Assembly (NCBI GenBank): GCA_027563935.2
Contig: CM050451.1
Location: 106,047,565-106,111,564, forward strand
Length of the DNA stretch: 64,000 nt
Reading direction: 5' to 3'
From: Costus lasius
Lineage: Eukaryota; Streptophyta; Magnoliopsida; Zingiberales; Costaceae
The translations under genes and the position numbers were made by a program. Each line of letters starts with the position of its first letter. Within the stretch, counting starts at the first letter, position 1. The notes beneath the pieces were generated by a model. It was not told the DNA's origin, made no database searches, and saw nothing but the letters and a program-made list of their open reading frames with translations. Positions 35,287 through 48,417 of this stretch are shown here, one piece after another.

Positions 35287-36354
35287 TGTCACACCCAGAA
35301 TTAGGGTAACAAAATTTTAAATAAAATACACTCGAGTCAACACCTTGACTCGCACTCAAGCACGGCCACGCAGGGGCTAAGCGGTTGAACCGCTGATCTG
35401 GACGCGACCGGCAGGAGTCCGTCCTCGACGCACTCCTCAGCCTATCTCGAATGACCACCTGTCTGCTCGTCTCGACGAGAAGGAGACCGCCACGCGTCTC
35501 CCCAAGGACCGCTGCACGAACTAGCTCCAACACGCAACAAGGTACAAACCCGAGACTCGACACCGCGTAGCGCGCGTATGAGTCCGGTACACCGAAAAAG
35601 AAACATACTGCACAGAGGAGGGGAGACGACGGTGGATGCACGCACTGCGTCCCCGCACGAAACCAATGCCCGCTGGAAACTCACCAAACCAGCCCGGGCA
35701 CGCCGGAGAAGAGGAGACGCCGGCGAATCCACCCTATTCGCCGGACGTCGCCAAGGAAAGGGGACCGAGGCCCAAGCCTTGCCGGCCGGCCAAACTCTCG
35801 CTGGAAACGAGAGAAAGAGGAGAGGCGCGGCGAAGGCAAAGAAGGAGTCGGCGAACCGCTTGCCGACGAAAAACTGCCCGCCGGACGGAGCCGGAATGGG
35901 AGGGGAACGAACACGTACCTCAGCGTACGTCCGTCCGCCGGCTCCACCACCGGCGACGCCGAAGAACGAGGAGGTGGAAGGGAAAAGGGGAACGCCGCCC
36001 CTTTGCTCCGTCACATCCCGTACCGCCGCACCCAACCCACCAGGAAGCTGCCGGAGTCCGCCGCCGCTGCCGGAACCCTCGTCGGAGCCGCACTCGACAG
36101 AGGAGAGAAGAAATCCGGGAGAGGGAGTCGAACGGCCGCCGCCGCCGTTCTCGCGTTCCACCCGAACGTGTTGCGCGTTAGAGACGAGAAGGGCACTGTA
36201 GCCCTAATCACCTTTTACCCAAACGGATCGCATGACCCGTTAAACTGCCCGGATCCACGCCCACAAGCCTGATAACCCGCTTCACTTAAGCAAATGGGTT
36301 GGGCCGCACGGCTAGGCTTGGGCCTGGGCTCACGCCCAGGCGCTGGGCTTAACA
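35287..36354 (-). repeat. 3' LTR of element A
   Basis: On the minus strand it begins TGTTAAGCCCAGCGCC and ends GGGTGTGACA, giving TG..CA ends about 1068 bp apart. It is GC-rich, and long accidental open frames on both strands inside it match no protein family. Confidence 0.75.
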
Positions 36355-36969
36355 TTCTACCCCACCTGAGGTGGTCGCCGTCCTCGGTGACTAGAGGTAG
36401 GTCTCGAGCTCCACCTCATAAACCAGAACTCTGAAGCCTCTCACCAGAGGGTTTCGTCCTCAGGCATAACTCTCCCAATGAATGAGAAACACCCATTGTT
36501 TACTCATTCAACTATGACCTAAGAGTCGATAACCTCATATCTCGACAATCCTTAGATCGAACCTCATCCGAATCATCGGGGAAGTACTGTTCGGAAGCTT
36601 TGTGCCAGGTTGCTTCCTCCATAAGGGATTTATCCCATCGGATGTGAAACTTCGTATATCGGTTTAGCTTACTTTGCCTCAACACCCAGTGATATAAAAT
36701 ATCACGTATCCCTCGGTCGAATTCCGTTCAAACCATCAGTGTGGCTTGGCAAGACAATGACCGAGAAGGATCATCCGGATCCTTATGAAACTTTCTCAAG
36801 TTCACATGGAATGTAGGGTACATCTATATCCTCTATTAGAGTTTCAAACGGTATGCTATTGAGCTCACTAGACTCAGTATCTCACATGGACCGTCGTATC
36901 TTCGGATAAGACCTCGGTGAGCCTCCCTCACCGAGATTTTCTTACTGATCTGCGAGGTAAGTCGAAGAA

Positions 36970-37977
36970 GAATTAAGTCGCCCACGACTAATTCTTCGTT
37001 CCAACAACGACGGTATGCATACCTTTACATCCATTGTACAGCCAACTCCTAGCTACCTTTAGCCTCTCCGAGTGAATAGATTCGTTCCCGAGCATTCCGT
37101 TGAGTCATAAGGCACTTCCCGTAGGAATCTCTTTGTACCACATCAACGGGGGTTAGGGGCTGACTCCCTAACACCAACTCGAAGCTCAAATGAGGTGGGA
37201 CTTGTGGATGACAGCCTTTGCAAGGTGTAGACATTCCATGCCACATCGATCCACTTCACTCAGTCATCCTGACTGGCGATCACAAAGTGACAGGGGAATT
37301 CTTCCACAAGAGCATTCACCCGCTCAATTTGCCCATCCTCCTGAGGATGATTGGCTATGGAAAAACTTACCTTGGATAAATATTTATTGAACAACACAGT
37401 TCAAAAGTGTCCAGCCAAAATGGGCATCCATATCGCTCTCGATATCCACTTGGATGCCAAAATGTTTCACCATATTTTGGAAGAATATGTCTATAGCAAC
37501 CCTTGTTATACCCTGCTCAAGTGCTTGGATCAAGATTCCAACCATAGAGAATTTATCAACCGCCACCAGCACTGAGCTCTCCTCGTCAAACTTAGGAAAC
37601 CCACCAATAAAGTCCTTAGACACTTTTGTCCAGGACATCTCGGGAACAAGTAGTGGTTGTACCAACCTTGTCCCTAGTCTCCAATCGATCTTACCTTCCT
37701 GGAAATTTTGCTAAATGCGGACATGCATCCCCATGTTTGCGCACGTATTGGGCCAATAGCACAATCGTGCTGATAGGACAACTATCTCATTTTGTCCTGG
37801 ATGCCTTGCCCAAAGTCTATCATGGAGCTCCCTCAGTAGCTCCCGGCATAGTCCACCCATCGATGGGACTAGTGGCCAATCGCCTCTGGCCATGACAATG
37901 TCATCTGGACCCAGATAGTAATGTCGGATCATGCCTGATGCATCGCATTTTGGTAGTGTTTTTCCGTTATATTTCAT
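36970..37977 (-). pseudogene. element A integrase remnant
   Basis: Minus-strand frames show the zinc-binding region (RELLRELHDRLWARHPG..YYWP-like CYWPNTCANM), then the core VPEMSWTKVSKDFIGGFPK, VAVDKFSM, ESDMDAHF. Downstream comes LSFELVLGSQPLTPVDV near 37130. These are the order and motifs of a Ty3/gypsy integrase, broken by frameshifts and stops. The first block runs straight across the B insertion site when the insertion is removed. Confidence 0.8.
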
Positions 37978-38536
37978 GTCAAATCTAAGATTATTTTAAC
38001 ACTTTTATACTCATTATAGCCTTATTTCCTTCATATATTCGGAATCTTTACTTTTTGGCACTTTTATGGAATTTCAGGTAAAAACACCCTTTTTTTCAAC
38101 GTATTTTGAAGATTCTGAAGCCATGAGACGATTTTTTGTGTGAACACGAAGCCGCCCGTCAAATTTGAGCTTATTCGGAGTTTGTCAGAGAATCACAGCT
38201 GGGTGAACCCCACCGGGTTCACCAGTTTTCCTGAAGGTCGAGATCTGCACAGAGAAAAGCATGGCCAGGTGAACCCGGCGGGGTTCACCGCGCTTCTTTC
38301 AGCCGAAATTTACAGAATGAATCACGGGCAGGTGAACCCCGCAGGGTTCACCCGTGATTCTAACCCAGGGCACGCGCGGGTCCGACCTTGACTCGATTTT
38401 TCAGCGATTTCTCACTTATTCGGAGTCCAAATTTGGCAAGTGAGGTGTCTATAGAAAGCTCTTTCAGAGGCAAACTCAGGGGATATAAAAGCCCTAATTT
38501 TATTGCCCTAATTATCAAGGAATCACGTAAGGAAGT
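37936..38536 (+). repeat. 5' LTR of element B, truncated by element K
   Basis: About 600 bp collinear with the start of the 3' LTR at 61030, breaking off at AAGGAAGT where TGTTGG of element K begins. It carries three 20-bp dyads GTGAACCC....GGGTTCAC at 38203, 38269 and 38332 (spacings 66 and 63 bp). Confidence 0.85.
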
Positions 38537-40571
38537 TGTTGGTGTATATGCCCTTAGACCCGTTGTTGGTCTAGTTTGTACTACTTGACTTTGATATTTA
38601 ATATATATCTTACTGGCATTGTCGTTATTATGCTGTGTTTACATCTGCGATTATGTACATAGATAATAATGTCCCTGGAGACAGATTGTATCTGTGTTCA
38701 AACGGTGTGTCCCCAGTCGAGTACCTGAGTGGATAAGGGACAGCTCTGGTACATGTGAGACTGGTATATGGGCTAGTTACGCACGGGGTGCTAACGCAGG
38801 CATATGGGTATATGAGTGGTGGATATACTGGACCGACCCGCTGTGAGGTTTTAACTTGGTGTCATGAGTTAAGCTCACATGTGATAGGAGATGCATTGAT
38901 CTCTCGACTTGAGGTCATTGACTCTTCTATGTGGTTAGGGACATGTTTTGATACAACCTAATACCTCACCGTATTTGGGGGGTCATAACGGTTGTCATTG
39001 GGTATGTCACGACCCATATGAGAAGATCAATGGACAGACATAGGATTTTCCCCTTCCTGCGGGAAGCTTGATATCCACGGGGCCCCCATATGGTTGCATG
39101 ACTGAGAGTGTATGGCCATACCCAGGTGAAAGCCTGATCTAGTCATGACCATGAGATTGGGTGAAAACAAAGTGGTGACGCACTTTGTCCAATCGGATAT
39201 CAGTTTGGCAAAGAGACTGTAATGCATCAGTATCGTGTTGCGATGATGGGGATGTCGATGCTGATATCCATTCCGAAGACTTAGGTAGTAGTGATGCACT
39301 GCTAGGTGCCACTCACTACTTGTGATGACTTAAGTTCATCACTGCCAACGTCAGAGGAACCTACAGGGTCCCACAACTTGAAACTCGGGTTCTCGTATTG
39401 ATCGAACAGCCTAATGATCGAGTTATTAGATAACTCGGATCTTTTTAGGAGAATCTATCAGCGCCATTGTGCCTGATGAGATGGAAGGGACTTATTGGAG
39501 CTAACTTCATTTTTGGGTCAGATGGGCCTAATGGGCCCTATAGGCTAATTGGGCCAAATGGGCCGAATGAAGTGTTAGCATGGAGCATGGACCAATGGGC
39601 CTCCAAGCCCAATGGGCGTGAGGTACAGTGGGCCTTGAGGCCCAATGGGCCGTCAGGCCTAATGGGCCATGACAATAAGTTGTCTGGGCCCAATAGAAAT
39701 CATGAGAATTAAATACTGCATTTAATTCTGGGAATTAATTCTGTAGTTAATTCTGCATTTAATTATGCATTTAATTCTGTAATTAATTCTAAGTTTAATG
39801 ATGAATTTAATTCTGAATTTGATTCTAAATTTAATTCTGAATTTGAAGAGTCACATCTTTAATGATCATTATGAGACTTTATTTCAAGGTTTTAATGAGT
39901 CATTATGAGACTTTAATTCAGGGTTTAATTCTATAATTAATTCTGAATTTAATTCTACCATTAATGATGAATTTATTACAGAGATTAATTCTGAATTTAT
40001 TTCAGAATACCAGAGGTCACCGTGATTTCTATATAAGGGCTAGGAGGGTTGAGAGGAAGAAGTTCTGGATGAGGAGAAGTCTCCGAGAGACTCGCGCGGG
40101 GAGACTTCATTCGCAAGCTTGGAGCTTGGCGATTTTCCCTTTGAGACTCTCTCTTGAAGACTTGTTTCGCAAGCTTGGAGCTTGGCGATTTCTCCTTCTT
40201 CCTCTCCTCTTGGCATTCGCAAGGTTGGACCTTGGCGAGTTTCCATCAACCCTCTCCTTGGCGCCTTCTACTTGTGAGCGGCGCAAGTTCTAGAGGAGGA
40301 CTCCCCAAGAGGCGTGGATCTTCTTCCCGAGGCTAGCATCGGGCGTGGAAGAAGAGAACTTGAGCGTCGGCTGTGTGCGAGACTGCAGAGGGCGAACATT
40401 TGGGCGCCTGCATTGCACCCTTCTTCTTCGCTGCAAGGTATCATCTCCTACATACCGTGTCGATCTCCTCGCAAGACTCGATCTTCTGGGTTTTTGGGAT
40501 TGGTCTGTTTCGGGGATTGCTTCCGCTGTGCTTGTCTGTAAAAGTTTTAAAATCCCCGGAGTTTCCCAACA
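38537..40571 (+). repeat. LTR of a copia-like element (K), 2.03 kb
   Basis: It begins TGTTGG and ends CCCAACA, immediately before a tRNA-iMet primer site. It includes three repeat blocks: AATGGGCC-type repeats (about 39520-39670), degenerate TTTAATTCTGAA units (about 39715-40010) and three copies of TTCGCAAGCTTGGAGCTTGG-like units (40110-40220). No partner LTR is present in the window. Confidence 0.7.
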
Positions 40572-40572
40572 G

Positions 40573-40584
40573 TGGTATCAGAGG
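40573..40584 (+). other. primer-binding site of element K (tRNA-iMet type)
   Basis: TGGTATCAGAGG directly follows the LTR end, after one base. It matches the 3' end complement of initiator tRNA-Met at 11 of 12 positions and is typical of Ty1/copia elements. Confidence 0.75.
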
Positions 40585-41230
40585 ATCTTGCGAACTCGAA
40601 CGGTGTTTTATGCTTTGATTGTATGCTCACATGTCATCTGAAATTTTTTGAAAATTTGCATATGCGCATGGATTTTTCTAAGTAAGAAAAATTGTATGTT
40701 TTTCGTTCCTAACATCTATTCGATCTCTTTGGTTTTTTGCTTTCTTCACATGGTAGGGTTAGACCCATATGTGAGAGAATTAATTTCTCCCCACGCATGT
40801 AGGATAGTCCTTGTAGACTCACATGCCATCTATTCGATCTCTTTGGTTTTTCGCTTTCTTCACTTGGAGCATGCATGCGTCACTTGTAGACTCCTGAGAG
40901 AAATGAAAAATCCTGGATTTGCGAACGGACGTTGAGGTTGAAAGACATGTTTTCTAAGAAACTAAAACTAAAGTTTTATGTTTTCATGAGCATATAGAAA
41001 AACATGAGATGATTGTGCATCGTGTTGTGGTCATAGTCAAGCCCCTTGTATGCCTGTGATGTATTTATGTGAGGCCTGCATGCCGCTTTTTCTTTTTGTT
41101 TTGTAAACGCACAAAGAAGATTAGGGGCGCATCCCTCATGGAGCTTACATCTTGGTGCATCAACCATGATGGCGCATCTTACTTGGTGGCGCAAGTAAGG
41201 GCTTGACCAAACCTAGGGTTTACAAGATCC
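40585..41230 (+). other. untranslated leader of element K, ending at a chimeric junction
   Basis: Non-coding sequence with a direct repeat of about 45 bp (CGATCTCTTTGGTTTTTTGC block at about 40715 and again at about 40830). Around 41230 it passes without LTR or TSD into the last part of an Athila-like gag. K's gag-pol and 3' LTR are absent. Confidence 0.5.
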
Positions 41231-41246
41231 TCCACAGAAGTCCAGA

Positions 41247-44200
41247 TTGGAATTGATGCTAGAGGACCTCATGGCGAGTCAGACAAAGCACAATGAGACC
41301 ATGAATACCATGAGTGAACAAATTTACCAGCTAAGCATGAAAGTGGACTCTGTCGCAACCCAACAGAAATCGATGGAGAGTCAAATCACACAACTTGACC
41401 AACGAACTAATTCAATCCAGGAAATAATTAATCGCAATGAGGACTGTAATGCGATAACGACAAGGAGTGGAATACAATTGGAGGACCCAAAGATGCCCGA
41501 ACCTAGGGAAAGAGCAGGGCAAAATATACCTAAGGAAGCTCCACCAGATGAGAATCCCGCAGTCAGCGCCGGTCCAGAACAACAAAGATCAAATGTACAG
41601 AAGGAGCAGACTTACATTCCACCTCCACCTTACAAACCGCCCGTTCCTTTTCCCCAGCGATTGGCTAAGGCTAAGTTGGGCCGGCAGTTTGGAAAATTCC
41701 TGGAGGTATTAAAAAATTTGTATATCAATATCCCTTTTGCTGACGCTCTTTCATAGATGCCAGCATACGCCAAATTCTTAAAAGAGATCCTTTCAAAGAA
41801 AAGAAAAATCGAAGAGCAAGGGACAGTTGCCCTGACTGAAGAATGCAGCGCCGTACTTCAGAATAAACTTCCGCCCAAACTGAAAGACCCAGGGAGTTTT
41901 TCCATCCCCTGTCAAATTGGGAACATGCCTTTTGATAAAGCTTTATGCGACTTAGGGGCTAGTGTTAGCCTAATCCCATTGTCTATTTGCAGGAAGCTGG
42001 GTATGGGAGACATGAAGCCTACTTCTATATGCCTCCAGCTGGCTGATCGATCTGTGCGTCAACCAGTAGGGATCATCGAAGATGTACCAATAAAAGTTGG
42101 AGAATTTTTAATACCTGCAGACTTCGTAGTGCGGGAAATGGAAGAGGATACTCGATTACCCATTATCCTAGGGCGCCCCTTTCTTGCAACTGCTGGCGCC
42201 GTTATTGATGTGAAAAATGGGAAATTAGCACTGAATGTTGGTGAGGAAAAATTAGAATTTGATTTGTCTTCTGCTCTAAAAAAACCATCTGTTGCAGGAT
42301 CTTGCTGCGAAATTGACACCAAGGAGGATGACATTGAACCATTCATACCAACCGCCGAGAATACTTGGGAGATCTGTCTGCTAAATGATGAATCTGAAGG
42401 AGATGCTGATGAGCATCAACATCAAACAAAAAGTCTAGAAGAATTTCACGCTGTGAGGCCTCGTTGGCCACGATTCGAAAGTTTAGGAGACGTTAAGTCT
42501 GGCCCTTCCATCAAGAAGGAGTTGGAGTTCAAACCCCTTCTTGATAATCTTAAGTATGAATTCCTTGAAGCCAACTCTACCTACCCTGTTATCATTAGCG
42601 CTGACCTTAACGCAGAGGAGACCGCCAAGCTACTGAACGAACTACGTCTCCATAAACAGGTAATTGGGTATTCATTAGAAGATATTAAGGGGATTAACCC
42701 TTCATTCTGTATGCACAGGATTTTCTTGGAGAGCGACAGTAAAGCTTCAGTAGAATTTCAGTGTCGTTTGAACCCTAATATGAAGGAAGTGGTCAAGAAG
42801 GAGATCTTGAAACTACTCGATGCAGGGGTTATTTACCCGATATCAGATAGCGAATGGGTAAGTCCGGTGCACGTGGTACCAAAGAAAGGTGGAGTCACCG
42901 TAGTCAAGAATGAGAACAATGAGCTCATACCCACTCGTGCTGTGACTGGGTGGCGCATGTGCATTGACTACAGGAAGCTAAACAAAGCCACGCGCAAAGA
43001 CCACTACCCACCCCCATTTATTGACCAAATGCTGGAGCGGTTGGCAAAGAATTCTCATTTCTGTTTCCTCGACGGTTTCTTTGGATTTTTCCAAATCCCC
43101 ATCCATCCAGAAGACCAGGAAAAGACTACTTTCACCTGTCCCTATGGGACGTTTGCCTACCGACAAATGCCATTTGGGCTATGCAATGCCCCCGCCACTT
43201 TCCAAAGATGCATGGTTTCAATTTTCTCAGATTTTATAGAAACTATAATGGACGTCTTCATGGATGATTTCTTAGTTTATGGCACTTCATTTGATATCTG
43301 CTTAGCTAACCTCTCTAAAGTGTTGCATAGGTGCAAAGAAGTCAACCTCGTTTTGAATTGGGAGAAGTGCCATTTCATGGTACGAGAGGGAATAGTGCTT
43401 GGACATTTGATCTCCGAGCGTGGCATCGAAGTTGACCGATCCAAAGTGGAAGCCATTGAAAAGATGCCACCACCTTCATCTGAGAAGGGAGTTCGAAGTT
43501 TTCTTAGGCATGCCGGCTTTTACTGCCGTTTATCAAAGACTTTTCAAAAATTGCCAGATCATTGACTAATCTGCTTGCTAAGGATGTTCCCTTTTCTTTT
43601 GACCAGGTTTGCATGACAGCCTTTGAGAAACTGAAGAAAGCCCTGATCTCAGCCCCTGTCATGCAACCACCGAATTGGACACTCCCGTTCGAGCTCATGT
43701 GCGACGCCAGCGACTTCGCAGTTGGAGCAGTGTTAGGGCAACGGGAGGACAACAAGTTACATGCGATCTACTATGATAGCCGGACATTGAATGAAGCTCA
43801 GATCAACTACGCTACCATAGAAAAGGAGCTCCTTGCTATTATTTTTGCTTTTGACAAGTTTAGATCCTATGTTATTGATTCAAAAGTAATTGTCTATATT
43901 GATCATGCAGCTATCAGGTACCTTCTGACTAAAAAAGACACAAAGCCACGTTTGATTCGTTGGATCCTCCTACTACAGGAGTTTGATTTGGAAATCCGCG
44001 ACAAGAAAGGTTCAGAAAACTTGGTGGTTGATCATTTATCCCGACTACCGCATGAGGAACAAGAAGGGGAGGACTGTCAAGACATTAACGATTACTTCCC
44101 TGACGAGCATCTCTTAGCCTTGACCAAAATTGAAGCACCAAAATATGCTGATTTTGTAAATTATTTAGTATCTGACATCATGCCCTTTGATCTCTCATGG

Positions 44201-45426
44201 CAGCAAAAGAAGAAATTTCTACACGACGTGAAACACTATTATTGGGATGATCCTCTCCTATTTCGAAGATGTGCCAATGGCCTTTTTCGACGGTGCATAC
44301 CTGAAGCTGAAATCCAAGATGTACTATTTCACTATCACTCATCTCCTTATGGAGGCCACGCTAGTGCTTCGAAGACAGCCTTCAAAGTACTGCAATCTGG
44401 ACTTTACTGGCCCACTATTTTTCGGGACGCCTGGCGATTCATTACTGGTTGCGATCAGGCAACATTTCCAAAAGAGATGAGTTGCCATTAACCAGCATTT
44501 TGGAACTGAAAATCTTCGATGTTTGGGGGGTGGACTTTATGGGACCATTCCCATCCTCCTGTGGACACCGATTCATACTGGTAGCTGTAGATTATGTCTC
44601 TAAATGGGTGGAAGCCTCAGCCGAGCACACATCCGATGCTAAGGCGGTCACCCGAATGCTCAAACGTACTATCTTCCCCAGATTTGGTGTACCCTGAGTG
44701 TTGATAAGTGACGGAGGCTCGCATTTTTTGAATCACAAATTAGCCTCCTTACTGAAGAGGTACGGGGTATCCCACAAGGTTGCAACCCCATACCACCCTC
44801 AGACTAGCGGACAAGTGGAAGTTTCCAACAGGGAGATAAAGAATATTCTACAAAAGACAGTTAACTTCTCACGGACTGATTGGTCATTGAAGCTAGATGA
44901 CGCACTCTGGGCTTATAGAACGGCCTTCAAGACCCCATTAGGGATGTCACCCTATCAACTAGTGTATGGCAAATCTTGTCATCTCCCAGTTGAGCTTGAG
45001 CATAGAGCTTATTGGGCGGTTAGAAAGCTGAACTATGACCTTCAGAGTGCTGGTGATACCAGAAAGCTCCAACTCAATGAACTGGATGAAGTCCGTCTAT
45101 CTGCATATCACAATGCAAGGATCTACAAAGAACGGACAAAAAGATGGCATGATAAACACATTGTTACAAAGAACTTCCAAGTTGGGGATCATGTCCTTCT
45201 GTTTAATTCACGTTTAAAGCTCTTTCTAGGAAAATTGAGAACAAGATGGTCTGGGCCATTTATTGTGAAAAGAATCTTCCCACATGGAGCTATTGAAATT
45301 TGGAGTCAACGATCAGGAAACTTTAAAGTAAATGGACAACGACTAAAACGCTATTTCGCACATGACGTCATCGACAAAGGAGTCTCCTTGCATATTTCTG
45401 ACCCTCCACCTCCAGATCCACCTTGA
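41247..45426 (+). pseudogene. element C gag-pol remnant: protease, RT, RNase H, integrase
   Basis: A gag tail with a proline-rich segment is followed by a retropepsin motif CDLGASVSLIPLS and LGRPFLATA, RT with CIDYRKLNKATRKDHYP, QMPFGLCNAPATFQ and VFMDDFLVYG (Phe-Met-Asp-Asp, usual in this lineage), RNase H ([21 protein letters not shown]), and integrase (H..H..C finger, [25 protein letters not shown]; catalytic D, D and E visible) with a C-terminal GPF module. Breaks: a stop at 41754-41756 before the protease block, a frameshift near 43525, a small deletion with frameshift near 44450, and a stop at 44695-44697. It cannot be active. Confidence 0.93.
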
Positions 45427-45467
45427 GCACCATTATGGTCAAGCTATTGACCCTAAAGAAGCGCTTG

Positions 45468-45483
45468 TTGGGAGGCAACCCAA
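45468..45483 (+). repeat. TTGGG-AGGCAA-CCCAA hairpin after pol (element C)
   Basis: The TTGGGAGGCAACCCAA stem-loop follows the pol stop by about 40 bp. The identical motif sits at 55710-55725 after element B pol. It is a conserved landmark of plant Ty3 elements of this type, of unknown role. Confidence 0.8.
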
Positions 45484-45653
45484 CCTCTAGTTCATTATTT
45501 TTTATTTTCTTATTTATTTTTGCTATTTAGACATTGTTATTTTTCAGTTTTTCTTTCATATTCATGCTCTATAAGCTGTACCACACTGATAGGAATTTTT
45601 CTAGAATTTTCAGGTACCACAGAGCCATGCACGGTCGCACCCATGTATCCATG

Positions 45654-45912
45654 CACGGCCGTGCATGGCTCGGTTATTCCATCCGCGTGCAAATAGAGAC
45701 GTGCACGGGCAGGGGCGTGATGACGCGCACGGCCGTGACAGGTAACGAGCTTCCGCACCTGCACTTGACCGAGATGTGCACGGGCGTGCCCGTGCACCGA
45801 TGCACGGCCGTGCCCGTGCACCGATGCACGGCCGTGCATCGTATGTGACTTCAGTTGGCCCGATCTGACCGAGCGATACACGGGCTGGGCCATGTAACCA
45901 TACACGGCCGTG
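45654..45912. repeat. CACGGCCGTG dyad array in the pol/env spacer (element C)
   Basis: Perfect 10-bp palindromes CACGGCCGTG occur at 45654, 45728, 45803, 45827 and 45903, spaced 74, 75, 24 and 76 bp. They are embedded in variable repeats of the type GTGCACGGGCGTG..CCGTGCACCGAT. Long open frames reported here on either strand are translations of the repeat, not genes. Confidence 0.9.
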
Positions 45913-46237
45913 CACGAATTTGCATAAAAGAGCGCCTCATACACAGCTTCGTGCACACCCGTGCACGAAACCCTACCGCCGTCGCCGCCATTCCGATCCG
46001 CCGCCTCCGATGCGCGAACGATCGCCGGTGACCCTCCATCGTCTTCTCCACCTTCCGGTGACTGTTTCCCCCAAACTTCCGGCACCGATCCGTCCCTCAC
46101 GACGCCGCTCAGGGCCGCCCTAGTTTCGGTCGCCGCCCGCGATTCCATCGCCGCCGACCGTCTTTCATCGTCGCCGATGCCTCTGAAGCTTCTTCCACAA
46201 CGCAAGCTATCTTCCCGTTGCCTCCTACACCTCCAGA

Positions 46238-47412
46238 ATGTCTCGACGCATGCAAGTCACGTCCAAGCATCATGAGTCCTCATCTAGCGCCGCCACTCCA
46301 TCACCCCCTGCCTTGCCGCCTACACCATACGGGATCATCTGCCGTGATCCAGAGCAACTTGCCGAGCTTACTGCCCTCGTACTCCGCCCAGTGATCACCA
46401 CCAGATTCCTCGATCATGGTACTCTCAACACTCTTGGCTTCTATGAAGATGTACAATGGTTGTTTCAACGCATAGGATGGGAACAATTCTTCACCATCTG
46501 CTACCCCACCTACATCCCCATTGTACTGGAATTCCTATCTTCTATGGAGTTCCATGCTAGCATCCACACTGACGACGACGACGACAGTCTATCCTTCAGA
46601 CTCAACAACGCTGAGTATGTGCTGACACTGACAGAGCTGAACTCTATATATGATTTTCCTACAGACGGGACAAGGCTCACACCGACCTGAGAACCTTTGA
46701 CACCAGGACAGCTAGAGCCACCTACCTCAGGAACCCTGTTTTGAAGTATGTGCATCGTGTCATGGCACATACCATCTTTGGACGAGGAGAGTCTGATGGC
46801 TTAGTCAGAGCATCTGAGCTTCAGTTTCTTTGGGCTATGCTGCATGGGGTCCGCCTCAACACTGCTTTTCACTTTGCCCGACAATTCCAGAAGGTATCAA
46901 GGGCACCGAAAGGTGCAATAGCTCTCGGGGGACTTCTCACCCCTATCGCTCGCGCAGTAGGAATTCATCCCTACCAAATGGAGCAAGCCCAGGGCAACTG
47001 CCGACTTGATCTCGATTCTAGCGTTTCGATGCGGATGATAGTGAAGGAAGGTGCACTTTACAGCTTGATCTTCCCTGGGAGCGATGTGAAGTTGCCGCTG
47101 CCAAACCCAACACGCACTACAATTCGTGAGCGGTGGAACTGGAGAGTAGAAGCAGTTGAAGATGTGGATGTGCCTCTTGCAACTGAACCACCACAACCTG
47201 CTCAGCAGCGCCCTTCTACCCAGCTCGACTGCATTGAGGCCTATGTCCGCTTCATCTGAGACGCACAGGAAGAGACTCATCTGTCTGTCTCTGACGGCAA
47301 TTACCAGATCCAACAACTTGAGACAGAAGTGGAGCACCAAGGGCGAGTACAATCCTCTATTTTAGAGTCTGTGCATGAATTTCAGGCAAGATTGCGTCGG
47401 CGCTGGGGATGA
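46238..47412 (+). pseudogene. element C env-position ORF (Athila ORF-like, putative plant transposon protein)
   Basis: It starts MSRRMQVTSKHHES with a Ser/Pro-rich lead. It then reads WEQFFTICYPTYIPIVLEFLSS, ELNSIYDFP, a frameshift near 46680, KYVHRVMAHTIFGRGESDGLV and a conserved helical region, with LPLPNPTRTTIRERWNW. A stop lies at 47257-47259, and the tail continues to RLRRRWG at about 47412. It is similar throughout to the element B ORF (YVHRVLAHTLFGRGESDGM). The family is found in Athila-type elements in the env position. No transmembrane segment or signal peptide is evident, so I would not call it an envelope protein. Confidence 0.8.
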
Positions 47413-48417
47413 TCTTCTTTGGTTTCATCCATTACTTGGTCAGCTTTCTGAGTTCTAGTAGTTTTCTTTGAGTAGTTTGTTAGTTTTCATTAGCCAGTTT
47501 GTCATTTCTCTTTCTTGCATGCTTAATTAGTTAATGTTATCATCATCTTTTAGTGTCATGCCCAACCCCTACTTTTCTTTATGACATTTGCTTTGTATTC
47601 TGGCTTTGCATTGTTCTACGAGTACATGATTACTGGGTATAGGAATCTTTACTTTTATTTACCTATGGTCTATAATGGTTATGATTAGTACATATGATTC
47701 TTGGGTTTCCTGTAGTTGATTGATGTAATTAACCCAATTGATTATTGATAGAATCTTGAAGAGGATGCTTGTTGCTTTACCTTTGCCTTGGTACGCATCT
47801 CCTGTGTCATGATTGCTTGATTCTTGTTTCTTCACTCTACTTCATTTGTGCATTTTGTCATGGGGATTAGAAATAAAAATAGTGGTACCGAAGTGTTCTT
47901 ACACATTGCACTTTGTATTTCCACTTGGCATTATTCTTTGCATCTTAATGGAAAAAGGGTTCGTGGTACCTAAGTTTATTGCCCATCGTACTTGGCACTA
48001 ACCCCATAATAACAATAGAACCTAAGTGGTACCGAAGCAAAGCTTGGCACTTAGCATGTTATTCCAAAAAAAAAAAAGGCACCACATAGGGACTATGTGG
48101 TACTGATGCTATTTTCCCATGACTTAGTGCACAATTATATGTCTTTTTAGAGGCTTGATCAACTATATCATGTGTGTGTGAGATGCAGTATAGACGTTTT
48201 TGGTAATATAACATGGCATGCTTTAATAGATTGTATTCATAATAATTGGTTTAATTTGCTTTCCATATTGCATTATAACCTGAAGAACTGTTGTGTTTAA
48301 CCATTAACCTTATTAGACCTAGTTGAGCTACTTTGAGATTTCCTATTCCATGTCATCACTATGTTCTAGACAATTCAATTGCTTGAGGACAAACAAAACT
48401 TTAAGTCCGATGTATTT

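Noticed and set aside
35442..36201. Open frames of 181-239 codons on both strands
   Set aside because: They lie wholly inside the GC-rich LTR of element A, overlap each other on opposite strands and resemble no protein family.
43240..43290. FMDD in RT as an inactivating mutation
   Set aside because: Both families have Phe-Met-Asp-Asp, and it is common in Athila-type RTs.
45537..46205. 222-codon minus-strand frame with repeated HGRAWLHG-like units
   Set aside because: Translation of the CACGGCCGTG repeat array, not a protein.
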